A stretch of 64,000 bases of DNA. Origin: Limnohabitans sp. INBF002 (lineage in GTDB: Bacteria; Pseudomonadota; Gammaproteobacteria; Burkholderiales; Burkholderiaceae_C). A program made the position numbers and the translations under genes. Under the pieces are notes generated by a model. The model searched no databases and was not told the DNA's origin. It worked only from the letters and a program-made list of their open reading frames with translations. The stretch covers positions 1,922,001-1,986,000 of the forward strand of contig NZ_AP027055.1 of assembly GCF_027924905.1 (NCBI RefSeq), given 5' to 3'. Below are positions 23,566 to 33,070 of the stretch, piece by piece. Positions within the stretch are counted from its first letter, which is position 1. Each line of letters begins with the position of its first letter.

Positions 23566-25731
23566 ATGGTTGGTATGTCCTCATACAGTTCTTGGTCACG
23601 TTTTTTCCCACTTGTCATGGGTGTTGCGACGCCACTCTTACATGCGCAAACACCGATATCACCACTGCCCGATATCGTGGTGCAAAGTGGTCGTTTGGTG
23701 CAACAACAATTCGACACCCCTGGATCGGTTTACGCCATAGATGCTGACACATTGCGCAGCTCAGGCCCACAAGTCAATATGTCAGACGTGCTCAATCGCG
23801 TGCCTGGTGTGGTGGCCCTGAACCGCAACAACTACGCCCAAGACGTTCAAATTTCTATTCGTGGCTTCGGCTCGCGCGCTGCATTTGGTTTGCGTGGCAT
23901 TCGTCTCATCACCGATGGCATTCCTGCATCGATGCCAGATGGACAAGGTCAGGCCTCGACCGTCAGCATGACATCCACAGATCGCGTCGAAGTGCTGACG
24001 GGGCCTTTGGCGCAGCTGTATGGCAACGCATCGGGGGGCGTGATTCAAACGTTCACACGTGAAGCGGGCGACAAGCCCGAAGCACAGGTGCAGATGTACG
24101 CTGGTGCATTTGGCATGACACGCACCGATTGGCAAATCAGCCAACGCACGGGTCAGGTGGGACTCGTCGCCGACTACAGCACCTTCGCGACCGAAGGCTA
24201 CCGTGCCAACAACGACGCACGTCGTCAGCAACTTAACAGCGTGATCACCGTCGATGTGCAACCGGACACACGGTTTAAATTCATCATCAACGTCTTTGAC
24301 ATGCCCTATGCCAAAGATGCACTGGGCCTCACAGCCAGCCAACTTGCAACCAACCCGGCACAAGCAGGCACAGGCGCGATGGATGCGCGCACACGCAAAG
24401 CCGTCAAACAAGAACAAACAGGTCTTGTGATGGAGCATGCGGTGAACAGAGATTTGAAATTTCAAGCTCGCGTCTACGGAGGCAACCGAAGTAATTTGCA
24501 ATACCAAGCAGCCACGGTAACAAACCCGACTGGCGCATGGACAGGGCTAACGCGTCAATTCGAAGGCATGGGCTTACAAGCCAACGGCAAGGCGCATGTT
24601 TGGAATGGTCAACGCATGAACTGGGTGGTTGGAACCGACATCGACCACGCGCAAGAACAGCGTCAAGCAGGTAACGCCGCAGTGGGTGAAAAAACAGACA
24701 CCACACGCAACGAACTCAATGAGGCCAGCAACCGTGACTTTTATGCCCAAGCCAATTGGTCATTGGGCGAGCGCTACACCTTGACAACGGGTGCACGCCA
24801 AAGCCAGGTCACCCTCAAAAGCCGAGACGATGTGCCGATTTCCGGAACACATCCAGACAATGGCTCCGGCAGCGTGAATTACACAGCGACCAGCCCAGTT
24901 CTTGGGCTCACCTGGCACGCACAAGACAATTTAAATATTTACATCAACCAAGGCAAAGGCTTTGAAACACCCACGATGGCAGAGGCGGCTTACACACTGC
25001 TAGCCCCCAGCACCATCAAAGGTCAATTCAATCCCAATCTCTTAGCCTCGCGCAGCAAACATCTGGAGTTGGGCACCAAATGGCGCCCCTCGGCAAACAC
25101 CCGCGTTGATGCCGCCTGGTTTCAAATCAAAACAGACGATGAAATCGTCACGGTGCGTTCGTCAGGTGGCAAAACTGCCTACGCCAATGCCTCCAAAACT
25201 TCACGGGATGGGTTTGAGCTGGCGTTGCGCCATCAATACGACAGCCATTGGCGCGGCCACGTTTCGGCCACGTTCATGGATGCCACGTATGCGCAAGGTT
25301 TCAGCAACTTTGTGAATGGCACGACCAACAATGTGTCCGCAGGCAACAGCCTACCGGCCATCCCCAAACGTCAATTGTTGACATCGCTGCAATGGTCTGA
25401 AAAAGGGTTTTCTCTGGCCGGACAAAAACCGCCATTGGGTTTTGAAGCCAGCCTTGATGTGATCAGCCGATCCAGCATGTGGGCGAACGACACCAACTCA
25501 ACCACAGCAAACGACTACGCCCTAGCGCCCGGTTACACGCAACTGAACACACGTGTACGCCAACGCTACCAAGTGGGCCCTGCACGCGTCGAAGTGTCAG
25601 TGGGAGTGGACAACCTCACCGACAAAAAAGCCATCAGCTCTGTCATCGTGAATCAGTCGTCCAAACAATATTTCGAACCTGGTTTGCCACGTGCTTGGAT
25701 CGTCGGTGTGCAAAGCCAAATTCCACTTTGA
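23566..25731 (+). CDS. TonB-dependent outer-membrane receptor
   Basis: A 721-residue TonB-dependent receptor. Signal peptide to about residue 28, a TonB-box-like PDIVVQSG (35-42), a plug domain with DVLNRVPGVVALNRNN and ISIRGFGSRAAFGLRGIRL, and a 22-strand barrel ending FEPGLPRAWIVGVQSQIPL. Relatives import ferric siderophores, but others import sugars, aromatic acids or metals. Because it precedes a PQQ-type dehydrogenase, a cytochrome and a catabolic run on the same strand, import of a growth substrate is as likely as iron. No Fur-box-like palindrome was identified upstream. Confidence 0.92.
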   Translation: MVGMSSYSSWSRFFPLVMGVATPLLHAQTPISPLPDIVVQSGRLVQQQFDTPGSVYAIDADTLRSSGPQVNMSDVLNRVPGVVALNRNNYAQDVQISIRGFGSRAAFGLRGIRLITDGIPASMPDGQGQASTVSMTSTDRVEVLTGPLAQLYGNASGGVIQTFTREAGDKPEAQVQMYAGAFGMTRTDWQISQRTGQVGLVADYSTFATEGYRANNDARRQQLNSVITVDVQPDTRFKFIINVFDMPYAKDALGLTASQLATNPAQAGTGAMDARTRKAVKQEQTGLVMEHAVNRDLKFQARVYGGNRSNLQYQAATVTNPTGAWTGLTRQFEGMGLQANGKAHVWNGQRMNWVVGTDIDHAQEQRQAGNAAVGEKTDTTRNELNEASNRDFYAQANWSLGERYTLTTGARQSQVTLKSRDDVPISGTHPDNGSGSVNYTATSPVLGLTWHAQDNLNIYINQGKGFETPTMAEAAYTLLAPSTIKGQFNPNLLASRSKHLELGTKWRPSANTRVDAAWFQIKTDDEIVTVRSSGGKTAYANASKTSRDGFELALRHQYDSHWRGHVSATFMDATYAQGFSNFVNGTTNNVSAGNSLPAIPKRQLLTSLQWSEKGFSLAGQKPPLGFEASLDVISRSSMWANDTNSTTANDYALAPGYTQLNTRVRQRYQVGPARVEVSVGVDNLTDKKAISSVIVNQSSKQYFEPGLPRAWIVGVQSQIPL

Positions 25732-25821
25732 CACACGCCACTCGGGTTCACCCTAATCGCCTTGGTGACTCACAGATTCAGCAATTACGTTTTTAATCCA
25801 AGACCTTCAAAGGAGACATTT

Positions 25822-27057
25822 GTGAAACGTCAACACTTTACCCGTACCCTACAAAATGCGGCCCTCACCTTGGGCATGACATTCAGCAGCTTGGCCATGG
25901 CGCAAGCGCCAACCGCCCCTCCCGCATCAGCGATTCCACCCACCTGGGCGCAAGGCCGCACCCCCGAACAAGCCGCATTGAATCTCGTGCCGCATCCACC
26001 AGGCATGACGGCCTTGCCCGCCAGCGACATTCCAACCGACAAGCTCAAAGTACCCGCTGGTTTCAAGGTAGAGCTGTGGGCCACGGGCATGCCTAACGCG
26101 CGCTCGATGGTGCAAACACCCAAAGGCACTTTGTTTGTGGGCACACGTTTCCCAGGCAACGTTTACGCGGTGGTTGAAAAAGATGGCAAACGCGAAGTCA
26201 AGACAATTGCCAAAGGTCTGCACCGTCCTAACGGTGTGGCATTCAAAGATGGTTCGCTGTATGTGGCCGAGCTGTCACGCATCATTCGCTACGACAACAT
26301 CGAAGCCAACTTAGACAACCCACCTGCGCCCGTGGTCGTGTTTGACGCACTGCCCAAAGACGAGCCACACGGCTGGAAGTTCATGAAGCTCAGCCCAGAC
26401 GGCAACTACTTGTATTTCCAAATCGGCACGCCTGCCAACATCACCGTCCAACCTGTGACACACGCCGTGATTGTTCGCTTGAACCTCAAGACCAACATCA
26501 TGGAAACCGTGGCTCACGGGGTGCGCAACAGCGTTGGCATGGATTTCCATCCGGTCACCAAAGAACTTTGGTTCACCAACAATGCACGTGATTGGGTCAA
26601 TGATGATTTGCCCAACGACACCTTGCACCGCGTCACACGCAAGGGCATGAATTTTGGCTACCCCTTCTGCCACCAAGGCGATTTGCTTGACATCGACTTC
26701 GGCAAAGGCCGCTCATGCGATGAGTTCGACAAGCCCGTGTTGAAGATTGGCCCACACGTGGCAGCTTTGGGCATGCGCTTTTACACCGGCAAGCAGTTCC
26801 CTGCCGAGTACGCCCACAACATCTTCATCGCTGAACATGGCTCATGGAACCGCACCAAGAAAACAGGCTTTGATGTGGTGCGCGTCGCGCTTGATGCCAA
26901 AGGCAATGTCACCAAGAAAGAAGTCTTTGTGTCCGGCTGGATTCAAGGCGACGATTTCTGGGGTCGCCCTGCGGACGTCCATGTGATGAAAGATGGTTCA
27001 CTGCTCGTGTCTGACGACGTGGCCGGTGCCATCTTCCGTGTCTCACACAGCAAATAA
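25822..27057 (+). CDS. PQQ-type sugar/sorbosone dehydrogenase-like protein
   Basis: A 411-residue exported beta-propeller protein of the glucose/sorbosone dehydrogenase (GSDH) family, which oxidises sugars or alcohols in the periplasm with PQQ. A signal peptide ends near SLAMAQ. Propeller strands such as FVGTRFPGNVYAVVEKDGK, HRPNGVAFKDGSLYVAEL and FIAEHGSWNRT are typical. The start is GTG 25822 with AAGGAG at about 25809. The cytochrome c gene overlaps its stop by one base, an arrangement that suggests the cytochrome takes the electrons. Substrate unknown. Confidence 0.88.
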   Translation: MKRQHFTRTLQNAALTLGMTFSSLAMAQAPTAPPASAIPPTWAQGRTPEQAALNLVPHPPGMTALPASDIPTDKLKVPAGFKVELWATGMPNARSMVQTPKGTLFVGTRFPGNVYAVVEKDGKREVKTIAKGLHRPNGVAFKDGSLYVAELSRIIRYDNIEANLDNPPAPVVVFDALPKDEPHGWKFMKLSPDGNYLYFQIGTPANITVQPVTHAVIVRLNLKTNIMETVAHGVRNSVGMDFHPVTKELWFTNNARDWVNDDLPNDTLHRVTRKGMNFGYPFCHQGDLLDIDFGKGRSCDEFDKPVLKIGPHVAALGMRFYTGKQFPAEYAHNIFIAEHGSWNRTKKTGFDVVRVALDAKGNVTKKEVFVSGWIQGDDFWGRPADVHVMKDGSLLVSDDVAGAIFRVSHSK

Positions 27058-27653
27058 TGTCTAGGTATGTTTCAAAGGCCATTCAGGGAATGGCCTTTTT
27101 TTTCGCAGCGCTAGCTGCGCAGTACGCCTGGGCTGCGCCAGATGCGGTGGCGGGCAAAGCCAAAGCGCAGCTGTGTGCCGCATGTCATGGTGAGAACGGT
27201 GTGTCCCCCAACCCAGACATCCCACATTTAGCCGCACAACCGCCGCTGTCCATCTTTTACCAATTGCTGCAGTTCCGTGACCAGCGCCGCAAAGGCGGGG
27301 GCATGGAAGCTATCGCGACGACCCTGACTGAACAAGACATGCGCGACATTGCTGCCCACTACGCCACGCTGCCGGCACCAGCGCCTCAGGCGGGTGGCGA
27401 TGCGCAAAAGATTGCACGTGGTCAACAAATTGCACAACAGCAATATTGTTCGTCCTGCCACGGCGCACAGCTGCAAGGGCAAAAACATGTGCCCCGTCTG
27501 TCGGGTCAATCACACACCTATTTCGTCACACAGCTGCGCAACCTTCGCTCGGGTGCGCGCGCCGACATGGACGGCACGATGGCCAGTGCGGCACGCAGTT
27601 TGACGGATGAAGAGATTGATGCCATGGCTGCGTACGCGCGTAGCTTGCCTTGA
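27057..27653 (+). CDS. exported dihaem cytochrome c, partner of the PQQ-type dehydrogenase
   Basis: A 198-residue exported dihaem cytochrome c with motifs CAACH (about residue 41) and CSSCH (about residue 131) in two repeats of about 90 residues, like c4-type proteins. A signal peptide ends AQYAWAA. The start ATG shares one base with the stop of the dehydrogenase gene, indicating coupled translation. It probably accepts electrons from that dehydrogenase. Confidence 0.9.
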   Translation: MSRYVSKAIQGMAFFFAALAAQYAWAAPDAVAGKAKAQLCAACHGENGVSPNPDIPHLAAQPPLSIFYQLLQFRDQRRKGGGMEAIATTLTEQDMRDIAAHYATLPAPAPQAGGDAQKIARGQQIAQQQYCSSCHGAQLQGQKHVPRLSGQSHTYFVTQLRNLRSGARADMDGTMASAARSLTDEEIDAMAAYARSLP

Positions 27654-27666
27654 GCTCGTCAAAAAT

Positions 27667-28536
27667 ATGCAAACCTACATGACGCAACCTTCGCAACCCA
27701 CATGGCGCTTGCCCGCCAATGCTTGCGATGCGCACGTCCATGTGTTTGGCCCCACGGCACGCTTTGCTTATGCCAACACCCCAGGGGCTAAACCGGCCGA
27801 GGCGCCCAAAGAAAAACTCTTTGCACTGCACAAACAACTGGGCATCACGCGCTGTGTGATCGTGCAATCCATGGTGCATGGTTTTGACAATGCAGTCGTG
27901 GAAGACGCCATTACCGCAGGCCACGGCCACTACTTAGGCGTGGCCCTGACACCTGCGCACGTGGATCACACAGAGCTCAAACGCTTGGCTGCAGCCGGCT
28001 TTCGGGCTGTGCGCTTTAACTTCATGAAACACTTGGGCATGGGCACAACACCCGATGACCTCGTGGCATTGACCCACCGGCTAGCAGATCACCAAATGCA
28101 CTTGCAAGTGCATTTTGAGAGCAGCTTGATCCACGAACTCGGCCCTTGTTTCCAAAAATCTGCCGTTCCTGTGGTGATCGACCACATGGGCCGTGTCGAT
28201 GCAGCACTGGGCCTACACCATGCCGATTTTCAAGCCCTGTGCCGCTTGTTGGATGATCCCAAGTTTCATGTGAAAGTGAGTGGCATTGACCGAATTCAAG
28301 CGCGCGTGCCCTTGACTGAGCCGCCCTACACACAGGGCATCGAATTAGCCAAGCATTTGGTCGAAAACTTTTCACACCAATGTGTGTGGGGCACAGATTG
28401 GCCCCACCCCAACCACACACACGTACCAGACGACGGCGTGCTGGTCGATGCGCTGCAACACATCGCCCCCACCGCGGCGTTGATGCAGCAGGTGTTGGTA
28501 GACAACCCACAAGCGCTTTATCGCTTTGAAAACTGA
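27667..28536 (+). CDS. amidohydrolase-family TIM-barrel hydrolase (LigI/PDC hydrolase-like)
   Basis: A 289-residue cytosolic hydrolase of the amidohydrolase superfamily, in the group of 2-pyrone-4,6-dicarboxylate lactonase (LigI). The first-strand motif CDAHVHVFGP supplies the HxH pair, GVRAVRFN-type and VVIDHMGRVDA strands follow, and WGTDWPHPNH carries the late catalytic Asp. LigI-like proteins open lactones in aromatic acid breakdown. ATG 27667 is chosen; ATG 27679 is also possible. A second, related gene ends this run at 35941, so two lactone or ring-opening steps may be involved. Confidence 0.85.
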   Translation: MQTYMTQPSQPTWRLPANACDAHVHVFGPTARFAYANTPGAKPAEAPKEKLFALHKQLGITRCVIVQSMVHGFDNAVVEDAITAGHGHYLGVALTPAHVDHTELKRLAAAGFRAVRFNFMKHLGMGTTPDDLVALTHRLADHQMHLQVHFESSLIHELGPCFQKSAVPVVIDHMGRVDAALGLHHADFQALCRLLDDPKFHVKVSGIDRIQARVPLTEPPYTQGIELAKHLVENFSHQCVWGTDWPHPNHTHVPDDGVLVDALQHIAPTAALMQQVLVDNPQALYRFEN

Positions 28537-28548
28537 AAGCCATTCACG

Positions 28549-29361
28549 ATGACAGGAAGACTGCAAAACAAAGTGGTGCTGGTCACAGGCGCAGGTTCTG
28601 TCGGCCCAGGCTGGGGCAATGGCCGAGCCATTGCAGTTCGTATGGTCGAAGAAGGCGCCAAGGTGATGGCGCTGGACCGCGAGCAAACACGCCTAGAAGA
28701 AACGCTGTCACGCGCCCATGCACTATGCCCAGTCAACCACGGTGAAATCGCGTCCATGACGTGCGATGTCACCAGCACTGCCTCTATTGAAGCAGCCATA
28801 CAAGCCACCCTCGACCGCTTTGGCCGCATTGATGTGCTCATCAACAACGTTGGCGGCTCGGCTCCAGGTGGGCCTGTAGAAATGAGCGAAGAGGTGTGGG
28901 ATGCCCAAATCGACCACAACCTCAAGAGCGTGTTCATGATGTGCAAATATGTCTTGCCGGTGATGGAACAACAAGGTGCGGGCGCCATTGTCAATCTGTC
29001 ATCCACCTCGGGCATCCGCTGGACGGGTTCCGCCCAAGTCGCCTATGCCGCCACGAAAGCCGCGGTCATTCAACTGGGGCGCGTGGTGGCTGTGCAATAT
29101 GCAAAAAAGGGAATCCGCGTCAATACCGTGGTGCCTGGCCAACTGCACACACCCATGGTGGATGTGCGCTTGGCAAAGCAGCGCACCGGTGGTGATGTAC
29201 AGACATTGCTCACGCAACGACAAGCACGCATTCCGCTGCCCTTCATGGGTGACGGCCAAGACACCGCTAATGCTGTCTTGTTTTTAGCCAGCGATGAAGC
29301 ACGCTTCATCACGGGTACAGAAATCATTGTGGACGGCGGCATGTCGGCCCGATGCGATTAA
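28549..29361 (+). CDS. short-chain dehydrogenase/reductase
   Basis: A 270-residue SDR oxidoreductase. NAD(P)-binding VTGAGSVGPGWGNGRAIA has the TGxxxGxG pattern with an insert. DVLINNVGG and the catalytic YAATK (Tyr-x-x-x-Lys) with an upstream NLSSTSG serine are present, and GTEIIVDGGMSA closes the fold. The Asp at LDREQ after the second strand suggests NAD preference. It lies 12 bases after the LigI-like gene and just before a Bug receptor gene. Substrate not known; a hydroxy acid or diol from the same pathway is likely. Confidence 0.92.
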   Translation: MTGRLQNKVVLVTGAGSVGPGWGNGRAIAVRMVEEGAKVMALDREQTRLEETLSRAHALCPVNHGEIASMTCDVTSTASIEAAIQATLDRFGRIDVLINNVGGSAPGGPVEMSEEVWDAQIDHNLKSVFMMCKYVLPVMEQQGAGAIVNLSSTSGIRWTGSAQVAYAATKAAVIQLGRVVAVQYAKKGIRVNTVVPGQLHTPMVDVRLAKQRTGGDVQTLLTQRQARIPLPFMGDGQDTANAVLFLASDEARFITGTEIIVDGGMSARCD

Positions 29362-29372
29362 AGGAGCTTCAC

Positions 29373-30332
29373 ATGCAACGACAACGCTTTATCAAAATTT
29401 TGGCAGCTACGGCCCTGGTTGGTTTGACGACCTTGGCTTCTGCACAAACCAAAACAACACGCATCTTGGTGGCTTTCCCTCCCGGCGGTCCGGTTGACTT
29501 TGTAGCCCGCACGCTCACGGAGCAGCTGAGCAAAGAACTGGGGCAGCAAGTGATGGTTGAAAACAAGGCGGGTGCCAACGGCGCAATTGCGGCTGACACC
29601 TTGCTCAAAGCCCCTGCCGATGGCCAAACGTTGTGGCTCACCAGCGTGGGGGCCGTGGCCATCAACCCCTCACTTTATGCCGCTCTGCCCTACGATCCTT
29701 TGCGTGACTTGGCCCCTGTGTCATTGGTCGTCAACAACGTCGAAATGTTGGTGGTGAACCCAAATAACCCAGTCAATGGGCCACAAGAATTCATTGCTGC
29801 GGCGCGACAAAAATCAACCACCATGGCCTCTTCGGGCACCGGCAGCGTGCCGCATTTGGCCATGGAGCTACTGGCAGATGCCACACGTGCCGACCTGGTG
29901 CATGTGCCGTACAAAGGTGCAGCCCCTGCCATCACCGATGTGATGGCTGGACACGTGGATGGGTTCTTTGGTGACATTCCCGGATTGATGGGCCACATCC
30001 GCAGCGGCAAGCTCAAACCTGTGGCACTGGCATCAACACGCCGTCACCCGCTGTTTCCGGATGTCAAAACTTTCCAAGAAATTGGTGTCGCTGGCGTGGA
30101 CTCTGACAATTGGTATGCCTTGTTCGCACACAAAAACACATCGGCTGCCGAGTTGGACCGCATCAACCAGGCCGTGCGTCGCACGTTAGCCAATGACGCG
30201 GTGCGCACGAAGCTGATCGCCTCCGGTGCCGAACCCTCAGCGTCTAGCTCTGTCGAACTGAGCACCTTGTTGAAGAATGACATGGCCAAATGGGGCCGTG
30301 TGATTCGTGACAAAAAAGTCAAAGCAGATTGA
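29373..30332 (+). CDS. Bug-family tripartite tricarboxylate receptor
   Basis: A 319-residue periplasmic binding protein of the Bug family. Signal peptide ends LASAQ; then TTRILVAFPPGGPVDFVART and HVPYKGAAPAITDVMAGHVDG are the marked family segments. The start ATG 29373 follows AAAGGAG. It is the first of three Bug receptors in this gene run and differs clearly from the other two in sequence, so each may bind a different acid. Confidence 0.92.
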   Translation: MQRQRFIKILAATALVGLTTLASAQTKTTRILVAFPPGGPVDFVARTLTEQLSKELGQQVMVENKAGANGAIAADTLLKAPADGQTLWLTSVGAVAINPSLYAALPYDPLRDLAPVSLVVNNVEMLVVNPNNPVNGPQEFIAAARQKSTTMASSGTGSVPHLAMELLADATRADLVHVPYKGAAPAITDVMAGHVDGFFGDIPGLMGHIRSGKLKPVALASTRRHPLFPDVKTFQEIGVAGVDSDNWYALFAHKNTSAAELDRINQAVRRTLANDAVRTKLIASGAEPSASSSVELSTLLKNDMAKWGRVIRDKKVKAD

Positions 30333-30342
30333 GGCCTTGAAG

Positions 30343-30864
30343 ATGTCCAACGCGCGTATTCCAGCCATTGCCCCTGGCACACGCCCTGCCTTGGCAGCGC
30401 TGGAAGCCAAAATCATTGCCAAACGCGGACGCATCACCCCGCTTTACCAACACTTGCTCAACAGCCCTGTGATGGCCGAAGGTTGGGAGGAGTTTTTAAG
30501 CGCCGTCCGCCAACGCAACAGCTTGCCGGCAGACTTGCGAGAGCTGATTATTTTGCGCGTGGCTGTCTTAAACCGCGCGCCGTACGAGTTTGATGCGCAC
30601 ATTGAGCACGCACTGAAAGCGGGTTTGCCACACACCAAAATTGAGGCGGTCAAAGAACTCAAAGTTGCGACGCTTTTTAGCGAAGAAGAACAAGTGGTGC
30701 TTGCGCTCACCGACACCATGACGCGCGACATTGAAGTTCCTGACGAATTGTTCGCCCGCGTATCGACCTACTTCGAAGGCCAACGGTTGCTGGATCTGTG
30801 CATCACGATTGGTGCCTACAACATGGTGTCGCGCGTTTTGGTGGCACTGCACATTGGACACTGA
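30343..30864 (+). CDS. carboxymuconolactone decarboxylase-family protein
   Basis: A 173-residue all-alpha protein of the CMD/AhpD fold. The helix PADLRELIILRVAVLNRAPYEFDAH with a histidine in place of the second cysteine is like 4-carboxymuconolactone decarboxylase and unlike peroxidase-type AhpD, which has CxxC. ATG 30343 is chosen since the longer frame overlaps the Bug gene. Acts probably in the cytosol on a lactone or a tautomer in the same pathway. A second CMD-type gene lies two genes on. Confidence 0.85.
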   Translation: MSNARIPAIAPGTRPALAALEAKIIAKRGRITPLYQHLLNSPVMAEGWEEFLSAVRQRNSLPADLRELIILRVAVLNRAPYEFDAHIEHALKAGLPHTKIEAVKELKVATLFSEEEQVVLALTDTMTRDIEVPDELFARVSTYFEGQRLLDLCITIGAYNMVSRVLVALHIGH

Positions 30865-30865
30865 C

Positions 30866-31489
30866 ATGCACACACACACCTGCAACGCCCTTCTTTTGAA
30901 ATGTGCAGCAGCCTGCCCGCCAGATGCAGCGATGCGTTGGCACGCATCAGCCACTTGGCCAGCACAGCTTCAGACATCGTTGGATAGCGCCTTCACACCA
31001 CACGCTGAAAACGGGTTGCCCATGCTGCATGTTTATGTGCGGTTTTCTGAAGCAGCAGACATGAGTCACGCAAGCTGTGTCGCGCTCGAAAAAGCATGGC
31101 AAGCACAGACGGGCCATGCCGCCCAAATTTCGCGTCTGCAAGAGGTCGTGCATCTCGAAGCGCCCCACACGCCATCGGCCTTGGACGTCCATTACGTGGT
31201 CGAAACAGACCCAGAGGCGGGTTGGGAAGATGAAATATTCAAGTGGTACGACCAAGAGCACCTCCCAGGCCTGGCACGCGTGCCCGGGTGCCAGGTCGCA
31301 CGCCGTTATCTCAACCTTGATCACAGCCCGCGTTCATTCGCCTGTTATGACCTATTGAACCCGGCAGTGCTGACTTCTGCGCCTTGGCTGGCCGTGCGCG
31401 GCACCGCCTGGAGCGACATCTGTCGCCCACATTTCACCAACACCCTGCGAACCCTGTTTGAAAACAAAGAGCTAACCCACCATGACTGA
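30866..31489 (+). CDS. protein with EthD-like ferredoxin-fold segment, function unknown
   Basis: A 207-residue protein starting two bases after the previous stop. The C-terminal half has DEIFKWYDQEHLPGLARVPG, which resembles the dimeric alpha/beta-barrel (EthD-like) proteins where a WYxxEHxP segment lines the active site. The N-terminal half is a weaker copy. No signal peptide. Position between two CMD-type genes argues for a role in the same pathway, perhaps an isomerase or decarboxylase; no activity can be named. Confidence 0.65.
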   Translation: MHTHTCNALLLKCAAACPPDAAMRWHASATWPAQLQTSLDSAFTPHAENGLPMLHVYVRFSEAADMSHASCVALEKAWQAQTGHAAQISRLQEVVHLEAPHTPSALDVHYVVETDPEAGWEDEIFKWYDQEHLPGLARVPGCQVARRYLNLDHSPRSFACYDLLNPAVLTSAPWLAVRGTAWSDICRPHFTNTLRTLFENKELTHHD

Positions 31490-32072
31490 ACGATTTTCCC
31501 AAGTCCGCTACGAAGATCTCGCGCCCGAAGTTCGCCCTTTGGCGGACGACATTCTGAAAGTATCCAGTGCAGCCTTAGGTGGCCCCTACAACGCGCTGTT
31601 GCGAAGCCCTGATATGGCGCGCCGATGTTTTGATTTTTTAGACTACCTGCGTTTCAGAACGTCGGTCAGCAAGCGCTTGAATGAATTTGCCATCCTCATC
31701 CAAGCGCGCATTGCCAATGCGCAATACGAGTGGTGGGCGCATGACCCCATCGCCCAACGCGCGGGCTTGTCGCCCTACATCATCGAACAACTTCGCCAAT
31801 GCAAACGGCCAGAAGGCATGCAAGACGACGAAGCATTGGTCTACGACTTTTGCATCCAGCTCACCCTGAACCACCGTGTGCCCGATGCTTTATGGGCACA
31901 AGCCATTGCCCAAATGGGCGAACAGGCGGTGGTGGATTTGACCGTTCTGTCAGGCACCTACGTGATGGTGTCGATGCTGCTCAACGCCACGCAAGTAGGC
32001 ATCCCCAACGGGGGCGAAGAACCACTTGAAGTTTTATCCCCACTCGATATTCGCCAGCGCCTGTTAGCTTAA
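31482..32072 (+). CDS. carboxymuconolactone decarboxylase-family protein
   Basis: A 196-residue CMD-family protein. The helix KRLNEFAILIQARIANAQYEWWAH ends in the histidine typical of the group and lacks the CxxC of AhpD. Its start overlaps the end of the previous gene by 8 bases. Together with the CMD-type gene at 30343-30864 it makes two such proteins in one operon; they are different enough to have distinct jobs or to form a hetero-oligomer. Confidence 0.85.
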   Translation: MTERFSQVRYEDLAPEVRPLADDILKVSSAALGGPYNALLRSPDMARRCFDFLDYLRFRTSVSKRLNEFAILIQARIANAQYEWWAHDPIAQRAGLSPYIIEQLRQCKRPEGMQDDEALVYDFCIQLTLNHRVPDALWAQAIAQMGEQAVVDLTVLSGTYVMVSMLLNATQVGIPNGGEEPLEVLSPLDIRQRLLA

Positions 32073-32099
32073 ATAGGCTTCACATCTCCGGAGATTTCC

Positions 32100-33059
32100 A
32101 TGATTTCACGCCGTCACATCGCGATTGCCGCCAGTTTGTTCTGGGGGGTCACATCCAGCTTCGCGCAAAGCAATACCGTTCGTTTGGTCGTCCCCTTTTC
32201 AACCGGTGGCCCCACAGACATTGCGGCACGTGTCATTGCCCCGCTGCTGTCAGAGGCCATGGGGAAAACCGTCATCGTGGACAACCGAGTGGGCGCGACC
32301 GGTGCGATTGGCGCAGAGTTTGTGGCGCGTGCGCCAGCAGACGGCAACACCATTTTGTTTGGCACCAGCAGCATCATGGGGGCCAACCCCGCGTTGATGC
32401 CCAAGCTCGCCTATGACCCCGTGCGTGACTTTGCGCCCGTCAGTTTGGTGGCCACGATTGAAAACATTTTGGTGGTTCATCCTTCCGTCCCCGCCAACAA
32501 CGTGCAAGAGTTCATTCGTTACGCCAAAGACAATCCCGGCAAGTTGTTTTACGGCTCTTCGGGTACAGGCAGCACGTACCACTTGGGCTCTGAGATGTTT
32601 GCCAACATGACCAAAACACAACTGGGTCACGTGCCATACAAAGGCCAAGGACCGGCTGCGCAAGACTTGCTCGCTGGGCACATCCAACTGATGTTTGACG
32701 CTTTCAACTCTGCCGTCCCCAACATCAAGTCTGGACGCGTCAAAGCCTTGGGCATTGCCAGCGCGAAACGTCACCCTGAGCTACCCGACCTGCCTACCAT
32801 CAGTGAGCAAGGTGTGCCGGGCTACGTCACCACCATTTGGCTGGCCTTCTTTGTACCGGCCAAAACGCCCACGTCCATCGTGGATAAGTTGAACCAAGAT
32901 TTACGCACCATCATGCAACGCCAAGATGTGCGCGACCGCTTCAACAAGCTGGGCATGCAAGCGGTCAGCTCGTCCACACAAGAACTTGATGCTGTATTAA
33001 AGCAAGAGCTCGCGCAGTGGACACGTGTGGTACGCGAAGCCAACATCAAACCTGAATAA
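32100..33059 (+). CDS. Bug-family tripartite tricarboxylate receptor
   Basis: A 319-residue periplasmic binding protein. Signal peptide ends SSFAQ; NTVRLVVPFSTGGPTDIAARV and HVPYKGQGPAAQDLLAGHIQ are the expected family motifs. CCGGAG precedes ATG 32100. It is the second receptor of the catabolic run and lies 11 bases before the third. Confidence 0.93.
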   Translation: MISRRHIAIAASLFWGVTSSFAQSNTVRLVVPFSTGGPTDIAARVIAPLLSEAMGKTVIVDNRVGATGAIGAEFVARAPADGNTILFGTSSIMGANPALMPKLAYDPVRDFAPVSLVATIENILVVHPSVPANNVQEFIRYAKDNPGKLFYGSSGTGSTYHLGSEMFANMTKTQLGHVPYKGQGPAAQDLLAGHIQLMFDAFNSAVPNIKSGRVKALGIASAKRHPELPDLPTISEQGVPGYVTTIWLAFFVPAKTPTSIVDKLNQDLRTIMQRQDVRDRFNKLGMQAVSSSTQELDAVLKQELAQWTRVVREANIKPE

Positions 33060-33070
33060 GAGGAGACACC

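Noticed and set aside
23782..24507. Open frame of 241 codons on the minus strand
   Set aside because: Antisense to the TonB-dependent receptor; high Cys/His content is typical of an antisense artefact.
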